64,000 nucleotides of DNA from Paraburkholderia sp. BL10I2N1 (lineage in GTDB: Bacteria > Pseudomonadota > Gammaproteobacteria > Burkholderiales > Burkholderiaceae). Position 1 is the first letter of the stretch. Each line of letters opens with the position of its first letter. The translations under genes were made by a program, and so were the position numbers. Where the stretch lies: NCBI RefSeq assembly GCF_004361815.1, contig NZ_SNWA01000002.1, forward strand, positions 2,418,001 through 2,482,000, read 5' to 3'. The notes under the pieces are model-generated. The model ran no database searches, was not told the origin of the DNA, and saw only the letters and a program-made list of their open reading frames with translations. Shown in pieces: positions 8,714 to 16,641 of this stretch.

Positions 8714-8746
8714 ATGGAACGGGCGCGGCGGGAGCGTGTGCGACGG

Positions 8747-8760
8747 CTGACCTATGTCAA
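8747..8760. promoter_or_regulatory. FNR/Anr-like box (one mismatch)
   Basis: CTGACCTATGTCAA is 78 bp upstream of the small membrane protein start at 8838. A -41.5 start site would fall near 8795. Confidence 0.5.
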
Positions 8761-8837
8761 ATGGAATCCGGGGGCGCGAGTTCAGTCTTCTCCTCACGGC
8801 ATACGGCGCGTTCCGCAGCGCCGAAAAGGAGAAAACC

Positions 8838-9029
8838 ATGATACGCGCGGAACACAGGATCGTCATAGCAGCTGTTGCCGTATTTGTCTCGCTGGGCGGG
8901 ATGGTGACTGCGATTCGCGGCCTGCTGTTCGACTTGGATAGTCTGACGCGGTACGGCGTGATCATCGCTGGCATTGGTGTGGCGTGCCTTGCGTTCATGC
9001 TCAATCCGCGGCCCACGGACCGGCCATGA
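8838..9029 (+). CDS. small membrane protein, 63 residues
   Basis: The ATG at 8838 follows GAAAAGGAGAAAACC, a very good ribosome binding site. The product has two hydrophobic helices, about residues 8-25 (IVIAAVAVFVSLGGMVTAIR) and 35-52 (RYGVIIAGIGVACLAFML), joined by a short loop and ending in a polar PRPTDRP tail. It is a predicted inner-membrane hairpin. I do not recognise a family. It sits directly behind an FNR-like box and ahead of a decayed ABC transporter permease gene in the same direction, and may have been part of that operon. Confidence 0.65.
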   Translation: MIRAEHRIVIAAVAVFVSLGGMVTAIRGLLFDLDSLTRYGVIIAGIGVACLAFMLNPRPTDRP

Positions 9030-9078
9030 GTTCGCGCCGCGCAAGCCGCGCGCGCATTTCCTTTGGCAAACTGAAGCC

Positions 9079-9440
9079 ATGAACGGCATTCTCCGTCTCG
9101 CGTTCAAGCTGCTCATCTGGGTGATGGATCCGGCGGTGCAGACGATTGCCAGCAGCATCGGCATGTCGGACTATGTGCTCGATGCGGTGCGCAGCATCGA
9201 CGGCGTCAAATATGCAGTGCCGCTTTATTCAGGTGCCGCGCTTGTCAAGCTGCGCGACGGCACCTATCAGGCAGTGACCATCATTGGGCTCGACGACGCA
9301 AGCCTGTTCGGCTGGCCGAAGATGAAACAGGGCGCATCGAGGACATCTACGCCGAAAACGGCTTCATCGTGATCGACGACACGGAATTCGTTAAGCTGCA
9401 CAATCCGACGCTCGGCACGGACTTCGAGTTGAATGACCAT
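9079..9440 (+). pseudogene. ABC transporter permease (MacB/FtsX-like), collapsed remnant
   Basis: The frame from ATG 9079 reads MNGILRLAFKLL, then jumps to I-W-V-M-D-P-A-V-Q-T-I-A-S-S-I-G-M and D-A-V-R-S-I-D-G-V-K-Y-A-V-P-L-Y. This is the periplasmic core domain of FtsX/MacB-type permeases, but the first transmembrane segment expected after MNGILRLAFKLL is missing, apparently through a deletion of some 40 codons. Near 9330 the frame shifts, and similarity continues in the next frame (F-I-V-I-D-D-T-E-F-V-K-L-H-N-P then FELNDHRGVV) until about 9450. The remaining transmembrane helices are absent. This relic of an export system was probably never repaired. Confidence 0.65.
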
Positions 9441-9523
9441 CGCGGCGTAGTGGCGAGAAACGGATGCTGGGATGACCTTGGGGCGACCAATACGGCACCT
9501 CTGCAATTCGGGTCATCCGTACA

Positions 9524-9963
9524 TCAAGATCCAACGTTGCGAAGCCACGGCGCAAGCGCCAGATCGCCCCAGCCCAGCGGAGCGAATACGTGCCCACCCG
9601 ACAGTTCAACGGATTCCAGAAACGAGTCAAGCGTCGCACCGGCCGGGATATGAATAGGTGGGCCGCCGACGAAGCTTTCGGTGCGCAGCCACGGCACATC
9701 GCCGCGATTGATCTCGAGGGCGCTGAATGCCTGGCCGTCACGGCCCTTGTCGGGGTGAAGAGCGGTCCGTCGAAAGCAACCTTCAGGATCTGGTCGGCGC
9801 TGTCGTCGTATGGCTCACCGGCGTGCGTTTCGTAGGGTGACAGGTCCCAGCGGTCGCCGCATTGATGGTGGAGTGGCAGGCGGGTGAAATACGCCCACGG
9901 TGCGCGCACGAAACAGAGACCGTACGCGTGCCGGACTCCGTCAAGGTTGACAGTCAGACTCAT
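9524..9963 (-). pseudogene. hypothetical protein, frameshifted
   Basis: The minus-strand frame from ATG 9963 (MSLTVNLDGVRHAYGLCFVR) is plausible protein up to F-D-G-P-L-F-T-P. It then becomes arginine- and serine-rich, typical of a wrong frame. The neighbouring frame continues D-K-G-R-D-G-Q-A-F-S-A-L-E-I-N-R-G-D-V-P-W-L-R and ends LGWGDLALAPWLRNVGS at a TGA (9524-9526). One base missing at the CCCC run near 9757 would restore a 146-residue product. The function is unknown. It is the third gene of a minus-strand set after a cytochrome c and another unknown protein, all probably expressed from the FNR-like box at 10839. Confidence 0.6.
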
Positions 9964-10007
9964 AATATCAACCCACTTTGACAGAAAGTGTGGACGATTG
10001 GCGTGGG

Positions 10008-10382
10008 TTATCCGAGGTCATCGTCCGCAAATACGCTATGTTCAGCGTCGGCCGGATCGTGATCGATGCACTGCACATGCCAGTGCCCCTCCGCGCGCAG
10101 CAGACCTTCGTCGCCGCGCCAGTGCGCGGCGCCCGTTTCGCCCTCGAATGGTCCGCTTGCGCCGCGCATGTCCAGTCCGTCGAGCATGCATAGGGAGCGC
10201 ATGTCGTGCGGGGCGCGAATCAACGTGTTGCCGGAGTCGGTCGACCAGGTGCCCCATTCGGGAAGCTCAAGGCCGAAGTGACCCTCGCGGGACCATTTGT
10301 GAGTCTTGTCATCGAGCCAGAGAATGGCATATGCGCAGGGATGGACCCTGTCAAACGTATCGAGATGGACCGTAATGCGCAT
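10008..10382 (-). CDS. hypothetical protein, 124 residues
   Basis: The ATG at 10382 is preceded by GACTGGAGAACAT, a good ribosome binding site. The product (MRITVHLDTFDRVHPCAYAI, then a W-x-R-E-G-H-F-G-L-E stretch) has many tryptophans, histidines and acidic residues and ends in DPADAEHSVFADDDLG. It has no signal peptide or membrane helix. The middle contains C-M-L-D-G-L-D-M-R-G. I do not recognise the family. It is 56 bp downstream of a cytochrome c gene and 44 bp upstream of another unknown frame on the same strand, so co-transcription is likely. Confidence 0.65.
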   Translation of the reverse strand: MRITVHLDTFDRVHPCAYAILWLDDKTHKWSREGHFGLELPEWGTWSTDSGNTLIRAPHDMRSLCMLDGLDMRGASGPFEGETGAAHWRGDEGLLRAEGHWHVQCIDHDPADAEHSVFADDDLG

Positions 10383-10438
10383 GATGTTCTCCAGTCGCTT
10401 TGGGCTGCACACGATGACTCTGCTCTGCGGCAAGGATG

Positions 10439-10780
10439 TTATTGACTCAGTACCCATATGATCAGTGTGTGGGCGTCCTCGGGCGTTATCGGTCCGCCGC
10501 GATCGGCCGGCAGGGGCATCGCGATATCGCCCCAATGGGCCTTGCCACCGAGCCGCAGCTTGTTTTCGAGCATGACCCGTGCGTTCGGCGCCTTGCGATA
10601 GCGTTCGGAGATCTGCTGGAAGGAGGGCGCAAGAAAAGGGGCGTCATTGGTGTGGCAGAACATGCAATGGTGCTGGTCAATCAGCGCCGACGGTTCAGAT
10701 TGAGCCAGCACCGTGTTGCTCGCCGCGACGAGCAGGCTAACGATACCGAAGTTGACGCAGGTGCTTTGAAGGGCGTTCAT
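10439..10780 (-). CDS. small periplasmic cytochrome c (c551/c552 type)
   Basis: A 113-residue exported mono-haem cytochrome. A signal peptide (MNALQSTCVNFGIVSLLVAA, cleavage after VLA) is followed by the haem motif CMFCH near residue 39 and a methionine ligand in DIAMPLP near 88. The PxxDRGG and W-V-L-S-Q ending are typical of small class I cytochromes that feed cytochrome cd1 or peroxidases. The ATG at 10780 has GGGGAG eight bases upstream. A perfect TTGAC-N4-GTCAA box centred 65 bp before the ATG makes FNR control likely. The role in electron transfer at low oxygen is an inference from family and promoter. Confidence 0.85.
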   Translation of the reverse strand: MNALQSTCVNFGIVSLLVAASNTVLAQSEPSALIDQHHCMFCHTNDAPFLAPSFQQISERYRKAPNARVMLENKLRLGGKAHWGDIAMPLPADRGGPITPEDAHTLIIWVLSQ

Positions 10781-10838
10781 GAAACACACTCCCCGAACAG
10801 GTCTTGAACCGAGTGTACGGGAGTCGTGATCCGTGTCG

Positions 10839-10852
10839 TTGACACATGTCAA
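10839..10852. promoter_or_regulatory. FNR/Anr-like box, perfect TTGAC-N4-GTCAA
   Basis: TTGACACATGTCAA is a full palindrome whose centre is 65 bp from the cytochrome ATG on the minus strand. With -41.5 geometry the leader would be about 24 nt. Confidence 0.7.
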
Positions 10853-11056
10853 TGAGACTGTTGTGCGCGAGGAGGAGCGATCTGCTGACCGCATTTGATG
10901 CGCACCGGACCAGGATCGAACATGTGGTCAGGCAGACGATGAAAAAAGCCGACGGCAAGCCCGTACGTCTGCATGGCGGTTTTTCAGCTTTTGCGTGGGA
11001 GATTGCGCCTGGGCGGGAGGCGTCGGATCAGGATAAACATCCAGCAGGTCACATCG

Positions 11057-12088
11057 TTACGACATCACGGTCGCCAACGGGCGGCGTGGCGAATGTTCCA
11101 CCGGCGTTCCTCGACCGATACGCAGAAGCAGTTGTGGCATCGTGTCGAGACCGGGTGTTGCGAGTAGCCTGTCGCGCAAGGTATCGACTTCGATCGGTTG
11201 ATTGAGATATGAGGCGCTCAATCCCTCAATAACTGCTGTCAGCAGCACACGCTCCAGTGCCTGGCCGACTGCCAGCCACGCGGGCGCGTCATCGACGCCC
11301 GTTGCAAGGCACAGAAAGAGCGGCGAACCCGTAACCAGCGACCGGTGCGTCGCCGCCATTCCGTCACCCAGGTCGAACGTGCGAATCGCCAGCGCGACCA
11401 ACGGCGCCGCGACGTCCTGAAGCACGTGAAGGCCGGCCGACAGCGCCGGCATACCATCCTCGCGGCGGCTTGAGTGAATCCAGCTCGCCAGTTCACGTCG
11501 AAAGCGTGGGTCGTGGAACTGCACGAGGTCTGCTTCGGCGATGAGCTCGGCGATACGCTCGCGCTCGCCCACCGCATCGATGCAGATGACGTCGGCACCC
11601 TCGGCCATGCCAGCTTCGCGCAGCCTTTGCTGGACGTCGGGCGACACGGGTTCACTGGAGAATGCCGCACGGTTGGTGACGCGCCTGGCAATCGCCTCGA
11701 ATAGCGGCGCCAGCGTGGCGTCACAATGTCCGTCGGGCACGATCTTCAGATGCGCGAGGACATCCGGATCGGCGGACGACGGGAACAAAGTGATGGCATA
11801 GGCAAGCCCCAGGTGACTCAATGCGGCGCGCAGATTGAAAAGCGCTGCGCCGCAGCTGATGATCAGTTCGCGGTCGAACGGATCAACGACAGACAGGGCG
11901 CGCAGGCGGTCGGCACACAGCGTGATAGCGTCGCCGTCGACGATGAAATGCCAAGGTTGCGTATTGTGGCTGGACGGCGCGAGCACGGCGTACCGCAACG
12001 CAAAGCGCAGCTTCTCTTCAAGGCTGGCGTGTGGATCGAGTTGCTGTTCCGATACGGATCATGCTGCCATGTAGGGCGTTGTTTTCAT
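11057..12088 (-). pseudogene. Acg-family FMN nitroreductase-like protein with a stop at codon 10
   Basis: The most convincing start is the ATG at 12088, preceded by GCGGGAGGCTTGA. It gives MKTTPYMAA, then TGA (12059-12061), then S-V-S-E-Q-Q-L-D-P-H-A-S-L-E-E-K-L-R-F-A-L-R in the same frame. The family core follows: YAVLAPSSHNTQPWHFIVDG, an FMN-contact motif of Acg (Rv2032-like) proteins, and a C-terminal region of about 300 residues with no other defect. Total length with the stop repaired is 343 residues, close to the family norm. A TTG at 11998 could allow reinitiation and a 313-residue product. Acg proteins bind FMN and belong to hypoxia regulons; the substrate is unknown. An FNR-like box lies 107 bp upstream. 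Confidence 0.75.
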
Positions 12089-12517
12089 TCAAGCCTCCCG
12101 CGTGACGGACTACCCTGTGACAGATCGCTCTTGAGAGCCAGGCCGATCAGTTTCAGGTAACCGGTTTATCCTGTCAGATTGAGGCACGACACACCTGACC
12201 CAGGTCAAGGCACGGCGTCCGTCTCGCGCTGAAATCGGCGCCTGCGACTGCACGCGACCGCACTCATTGTCGCGCCGGTGGTGAGGGATCCAGTTCTGTG
12301 CAGGTCAACCGGCGACGTAAGACGAGCGATGCGTGCGATGGTATTCGATGGCAGCCCGGCGCTGCCAGGCGAGATGGAATTATCCGATCCGGCGCCGTCC
12401 AGGGGAACGTTGCTGAGGTGACGCAAAAACGGGCGGCCGTCCCGTCGTCCGGATAGCGCATCTGAACGCTCCGCATCTTGCCACCTCATGTCGCCGTTTG
12501 TGACAGGGCGCATCCGG
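12089..12517. other. intergenic stretch without a gene
   Basis: Between the Acg gene start and the FNR regulator's stop I see no gene. It holds one FNR-like box (12195). Both neighbours are on the minus strand, so it must contain the Acg promoter and any terminator of the regulator. Confidence 0.5.
12195..12208. promoter_or_regulatory. FNR/Anr-like box (one mismatch)
   Basis: CTGACCCAGGTCAA differs from TTGAC-N4-GTCAA at one base and lies upstream of the Acg-family gene. Confidence 0.5.
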
Positions 12518-13306
12518 TCAGACACGCTCCAGTCCGTCAGGGTTGAGGATGCGAATCTGTTTGCCGCGCGCATCGACCAGCCCCTCACGCTGGAATTTCG
12601 AGAACATGCGGCTGACGGTTTCGAGTTTCATGCCGAGGTAGCTGCCGATTTCCTCGCGCGTCATCCGCAGGTTGAACTCCGCCGACGAGTAGCCGCGAGC
12701 CCTGAGCCGGGTCGAAAGATTGAGCAGGAAGGCCGCGACACGCTGCTCGGCCGACATCGTGCCCAGCAGCAGCATCAGGACGGATTCCCGGACGATCTCG
12801 CTGCTCATCATCCGGTGCACGTGCTGCTGGATTCCCTTGACCTCCCGGCACAACGATTCGAGCAGGTGAAACGGGATGATGCAGACGTTGCTGTCTTCGA
12901 TGGCAATCGCATCGAAGCTGTGATGGCCTGTGCTCACGCCATCCAGACCGAGTGCGTCGCCCGCGAGATGAAAGCCGGTCACCTGCTCGCGTCCGTCGCG
13001 ATGCATGACGACGGTCTTGAACGACCCTGCACGCACCGCATACATGCTCTGGAAAGCATCGCCCGTGCGATAGAGCGCCTCTCCCTGCCTGACCATGCGC
13101 GTCGAGCAGATGATCGCGTCGAGGCGCTGAAGGTCAAGGGGCGAGAGGCCCTGCGGCAGGCAGACGGCGCGCATGGCGCAACTGGAGCAGCGCGAGGTCG
13201 GCCGATTTACCGCAGTTGCAGAGGACGTTCCATTGAGGGCGCGCGGCATGGGCGGCGCGATCCGGACAACTGGCGCGGCGACGGGGTATTGGGCAACGTC
13301 AGACAT
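12518..13306 (-). CDS. FNR/Anr-type oxygen-sensing transcriptional regulator
   Basis: A 262-residue Crp/Fnr-family regulator. Near the N-terminus it has RCSSCAMRAVC, the C-x2-C-x5-C arrangement of FNR, and a fourth cysteine in NVCIIPF, together the ligands of an oxygen-labile [4Fe-4S] cluster. A cyclic-nucleotide-like beta-barrel (about 60-170) and the dimerisation helix follow. The C-terminal helix-turn-helix (REEIGSYLGMKLETVSRMFS) carries the E-x3-S-R recognition residues that read TTGAT half-sites. The ATG at 13306 has AAGAGGAGCACATC upstream. Fourteen matching boxes in the first 20.4 kb make this the obvious candidate regulator of the island. Confidence 0.9.
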   Translation of the reverse strand: MSDVAQYPVAAPVVRIAPPMPRALNGTSSATAVNRPTSRCSSCAMRAVCLPQGLSPLDLQRLDAIICSTRMVRQGEALYRTGDAFQSMYAVRAGSFKTVVMHRDGREQVTGFHLAGDALGLDGVSTGHHSFDAIAIEDSNVCIIPFHLLESLCREVKGIQQHVHRMMSSEIVRESVLMLLLGTMSAEQRVAAFLLNLSTRLRARGYSSAEFNLRMTREEIGSYLGMKLETVSRMFSKFQREGLVDARGKQIRILNPDGLERV

Positions 13307-13319
13307 GATGTGCTCCTCT

Positions 13320-13519
13320 TTCCTGAGTGGCGCATGCGAGCCCGCTTGCGCGCAAATTTCTTGATCGTGTCGCGGGCCAGCAGGAACTCGCTGGTCTTGT
13401 CGAAGATGTCGTGCGCTCTGATCGCCATGCAGGCTTCGCGAAATCATCCGGTGCCGGATGGCGAGCGAGTCTTCGACCAGAAAGACCTTCTGCGTTGCAT
13501 CGGTTGTGTCGCAAGTCAT
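13320..13519 (-). pseudogene. response-regulator receiver domain, collapsed remnant
   Basis: One frame gives DTTDATQKVFLVEDSLAIRH, the first strand and acidic pocket of a receiver domain. About 40 bases later a different frame gives A-C-M-A-I-R-A-H-D-I-F-D-K-T-S-E-F-L-L-A-R-D-T-I-K-K, which resembles its last strand and helix (usually F-D-K-x-x-E-F). The phospho-acceptor aspartate and middle of the domain are missing, so an internal deletion with frameshift is likely. It lies immediately upstream of the FNR gene. The match is by eye and covers only about 55 residues. Confidence 0.45.
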
Positions 13520-13648
13520 GCGTTTCAGTATGGTCGGTGTTGTCTCAAAATTAAATCGTCCGTGTATGAAGTTCAGGTAGGCGTCGCGGAAGACGTGTAG
13601 GGAAAATCCTACGCGACGACGAGCCCGACCCTCTGAAACCACGGATAG

Positions 13649-14074
13649 TTATGCCGCGCGACGGATTAATTCGGCGCTCAATCCATATTCCCTGGCAATC
13701 GACAGCAGTCTGTCGTGCCATTCACAGACGCCGAACAAGTCATCGACGTTTTGCAGGCAGCTCAACAGAGTCACGGTAGATTCGTCGTAGACGTTGATCC
13801 TCGTCCGCAACAGCGCCTTGCGCAGCGCGGTAATTCCGGCGTCCATATCAGCGGGGTGACCGAGTGCCGGCCCGATCAGGTACCGGACCGGCACCCCCTC
13901 CATCGAAGAGGTGTAGTCGGCAGGACGGGTAAAGCTGCCAGTCGGACACCCACCGCACGATCACCGATATGCTGCGCCGCCCTTCGGGAGCAACGCAGCG
14001 CGCCGCTGATCAAAAAGGTGTTCGACTACGTGGTCGAAGATTTCCTGCCTGGTGAGAAAATGAACAGGGCGCAT
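13649..14074 (-). pseudogene. hypothetical protein with internal stop and frame damage
   Basis: The ATG at 14074 follows CGCGGGAGACACCTC, a good ribosome binding site. It starts MRPVHFLTRQEIFDHVVEHL and runs to AAYR, then TGA. The same frame resumes before S-M-E-G-V-P-V-R-Y-L-I-G-P-A-L-G-H-P-A-D-M and continues to C-L-Q-N-V-D-D-L-F-G-V-C-E-W and the stop at 13649. Around the TGA the next frame reads GDRAVGVRL, reminiscent of the G-D-G-x-x-C-A-V-G-x-L-I motif of proteins of this kind. Two compensating indels are therefore more likely than a simple nonsense mutation. The function is unknown. Confidence 0.5.
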
Positions 14075-14153
14075 GAGGTGTCTCCCGCGTTGTCTACCGG
14101 CCATTGACATCGAATCTGGCTGGCTGTCGATTTCAGTATTGTCGACGCGCAGG

Positions 14154-15008
14154 TCATGCGAAATTAGCGTTCACGGAGAATCGCGTAGGATCTGCTGATG
14201 TGAAGTAGGGAATTTCTGACGTGCGGCAGGGCGCTTTTACAAACGAAGGCTGACCTGCATGCAGCATGAAGCGTAAGAACCTTGCCATGACCTCTGTCGA
14301 ATCAGGCGGGTGTGTGCCACTTCTCCGTGTCGCAGAAAACGGAAGCAGAACGGCGCCCCGGTCAGATCTCGTCCTCGTCACCAAAAAGCTGTGTCGCAGC
14401 GCGTAGCGCACAAGCGCGGCTTCGTGCGGCATCTGCATCTTTTCAAGGATGCGCGTCTTGTAGGTGCTGACCGTCTTCGCGCTGACACACGGCTCCTGGG
14501 CGATTTCGGAGATCGTCTGGCCAGCCGCAATGCGTCGGAAATCGTCGAATTCGCGGTCTGACAGACGCTGATGCGGCAACGTATCGACCGGTTCGTTCAG
14601 ACTCTGCGCGAACTGCTCCGCCATCGCAAGGCTGACGTAAATGCCACCGCTCACGACCTTGGTGACCGCCGAGACCAGTTCGGCGCTGGCGCTTTCCTTC
14701 GTCAGATAGCCGGATGCGCCGGCCTTGAACGCGCGTACCGCATATTGCTGTTCCGCATGCATGGTCAGCACGAGGATGCGCAAGGCAGGCTTTTCGTCCT
14801 TGATCTGCTTGATGAGCTCGACGCCGTTGCGGCCGGGCATCGACAGATCGAGTACCAGCACGTGGGCTTCCATATCGCGAATCAGTGCGATCGTGCTCGT
14901 TCCATCGTTCGCCTCACCGATCACTTCGAAGCCGCTTGCATTCTGCAGGATATGCCGCAGGCCATCGCGCACCAGCGTGTGGTCGTCGGCTATCAGCACC
15001 TTTGTCAT
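14154..15008 (-). CDS. NarL/FixJ-type response regulator with a frameshifted, extended C-terminus
   Basis: Residues 1-120 are a receiver domain: MTKVLIADDHTLVRDGLRHI, phospho-acceptor in VLVLDLSMP (about D54), and the conserved lysine in GYLTKESA. Residues about 140-205 are a LuxR-type helix-turn-helix (LSDREFDDFRRIAAGQTISE, then CVSAKTVSTYKTRI). The family normally ends soon after YALRH. Here a T5 run (14383-14387 on the plus strand) appears one base short. The neighbouring frame gives F-G-D-E-D-E-I and a TGA at 14362-14364, which would end a 215-residue protein. The actual frame adds about 70 unrelated residues. DNA binding may survive. No sensor kinase is in the window. Confidence 0.8.
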   Translation of the reverse strand: MTKVLIADDHTLVRDGLRHILQNASGFEVIGEANDGTSTIALIRDMEAHVLVLDLSMPGRNGVELIKQIKDEKPALRILVLTMHAEQQYAVRAFKAGASGYLTKESASAELVSAVTKVVSGGIYVSLAMAEQFAQSLNEPVDTLPHQRLSDREFDDFRRIAAGQTISEIAQEPCVSAKTVSTYKTRILEKMQMPHEAALVRYALRHSFLVTRTRSDRGAVLLPFSATRRSGTHPPDSTEVMARFLRFMLHAGQPSFVKAPCRTSEIPYFTSADPTRFSVNANFA

Positions 15009-15144
15009 GGTTGAGCCCCTTCGCCCGTTGCGCGACCCCAATTGTGGCATGGTCGTTCCAATTCTGCCCCCTTCAGGCGTCTGCTGCCGGTACGGGATGC
15101 ATCTGGCGTGCGCCCGCGACATCCAATGACAACCAGAGCAGCGG

Positions 15145-15158
15145 TTGATTCTTGTCAA
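15145..15158. promoter_or_regulatory. FNR/Anr-like box
   Basis: TTGATTCTTGTCAA lies between the divergent response regulator (minus) and Usp gene (plus). It is 95-110 bp before the Usp start and could serve either direction. Confidence 0.55.
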
Positions 15159-15253
15159 ACGTCACGTCGATGCTGCACGGCAGACTGAGTGCTCGGGCAG
15201 GGCCGCGACGGCCTCGCCATCATGGGAAAAGGGCGCGAGTCCAGGAGGCGTTC

Positions 15254-15730
15254 ATGTACAAGCGAATCTTCGCCGCAATCGACGGCAGTCCGGCTGCGCA
15301 GCTTGCGCTCGAGGAAGCGGTGAAGCTGGCGCAGGCGGCAGATGCCACGGTGACGGCTATTTGCGTCGTGCCGCACGCAACTCAACTTACAGATCTCGGC
15401 CCCGCTTTTGTCGACGTACTGCCGACCGGCACCGTGGCAACCGACGCAGCAACGGCGGCGCTCCAGGACGCAGACGAATGCTTCCGGCAAGCTCACGTAC
15501 GCGGCGTCGCCCGTGTGATCGATTCCTGGGGCGAAGACATCGCCGGCGTTCTCAGCCGCGCGGCCGACGAATGCGAGGCCGATCTCGTCGTGATGGGCAC
15601 CCACGGACGCCGCGGCTGGCGGCGGACGCTTATGGGTAGTGTTGCCGAGTCTTTCGTCCGGACGACTGATCTGCCCGTATTGCTCGTCCGGCACGATCCG
15701 GACGTCGAGCCGATCCCTTCAGGTCTGTAA
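15254..15730 (+). CDS. universal stress protein, single UspA domain
   Basis: A 158-residue cytosolic Usp. It starts MYKRIFAAIDGSPAAQLALE, with the first beta strand and the D-G-S nucleotide contact, and ends with the ATP-binding loop M-G-T-H-G-R-R-G-W-R-R-x-L-M-G-S-V-A-E and PVLLVRHD. CCAGGAGGCG lies seven bases before the ATG. The G-x2-G-x9-G-S pattern is complete, so ATP binding is expected. Proteins of this type are induced by low oxygen and energy starvation. The FNR-like box 96 bp upstream fits. It is an intact member of a cluster of five Usp-related frames, two of which are broken. Confidence 0.9.
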   Translation: MYKRIFAAIDGSPAAQLALEEAVKLAQAADATVTAICVVPHATQLTDLGPAFVDVLPTGTVATDAATAALQDADECFRQAHVRGVARVIDSWGEDIAGVLSRAADECEADLVVMGTHGRRGWRRTLMGSVAESFVRTTDLPVLLVRHDPDVEPIPSGL

Positions 15731-15777
15731 GACTGCGAGCGGAACTCAATGTGGCGCGTCTTTAAAAGACGCGTCAG

Positions 15778-16005
15778 CTAAATCAAAGAGAGATGCCCGT
15801 CTTTTGCGCTCATCGATGATCGCGAGGCGCAGGCTCTCGCACCTGGTTCCTTGGTGAAGACCGGCCTGACCAGGTCCTGGCGGCAAAAGGCATAGCGGCG
15901 GATCAGGTGCGCGTCGTCCTTACGTGCCAGATCGAGCGCGAATTCGACGCGTGCGTCGCTGTGACTGCTGTCGTCGAGATGAACGAGGAGCGTCCGGTAG
16001 TTCAT
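15778..16005 (-). pseudogene. universal stress protein, N-terminal fragment
   Basis: From ATG 16005 the frame reads MNYRTLLVHLDDSSHSDARV, then EFALDLARKDDAHLI, a good first strand and helix of the longer Usp family seen at 17481. After about residue 40 similarity fades (RRYAFCRQDLVRPVF onward) and the frame ends after 75 residues. The ATP-binding loop is absent. Its start codon overlaps the stop of the preceding broken Usp gene (ATGA), so the two formed an operon. It is probably non-functional. Confidence 0.65.
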
Positions 16006-16508
16006 GACAGCTCCTTCGCCGCGACGGCAGCCGCGTCGCTGTCGGCATCTGCCGTGGGCGTGCAATGCGCCGGTACCAAAAGGACAGGGCAGTGCGCAAT
16101 GCGCAGAAAGCGCTCCGCGACGCTGCCGAGCACAAACCGCTGAACACCGCGGCGACCGTGCGTGGCTATCACGACGAGATCGGTGTGCAGGTCGGAGGCG
16201 GCCCGCAGAATGTGCCGCGCGATGTCGCCGCCGACTTGTTCGACCTCGATGATCCGCGGCGTCCCAGTCACGCCTTCGCGTTTCATCCGGGCAAGTGCTT
16301 CTTTCGTCACATGCGTGCCTTACTGAAACAGGGCGTCGCGTGCATACGACGGGTCGTAGCCCGGCACGTCGTAGGTCATCAATGGGACATCGACGACGTA
16401 AAGCGGCTATACCGCCGCGCCCGTCTCCCGGGCCAGCTTCAGGGCAGCAGAGAAAGCCAGGACGGATGGTTCGCTGCCATCGATGGGAGCCAGAATGTTT
16501 CTGTACAT
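16002..16508 (-). pseudogene. universal stress protein with two in-frame stops
   Basis: Reading from ATG 16508 in one frame gives MYRNILAPIDGSEPSVLAFS, A-A-L-K-L-A-R-E-T-G-A-A-V, TAG, PLYVVDVPLMTYDVPGYDP and S-Y-A-R-D-A-L-F-Q. A TAA follows, then G-T-H-V-T-K-E-A-L-A-R-M and a complete C-terminal half with ATHGRRGVQRFVLGSVAER and PVLLVP. All 169 codons stay in frame and only the two stop codons interrupt them, so point mutations of sense codons are the simplest explanation. The second half alone could start at a GTG (16310) but would lack the nucleotide-binding N-terminus. Confidence 0.8.
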
Positions 16509-16641
16509 GGCGTGCCTCGCCGGGATGAGCTGTATGTGAATCCATCATGGGTAGCGAACGGCCGTCCTGTGCTGATCTGGTTCAAGCGGTTCGACGAACC
16601 AGCGTCCAGAACGGGCAGCGTTCGCGTTCGCTTGAGGCGTG

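Noticed and set aside
12488..13600. A 370-codon plus-strand open frame
   Set aside because: It is exactly antisense to the FNR regulator, whose motifs are unmistakable. The antisense product is a codon-bias shadow.
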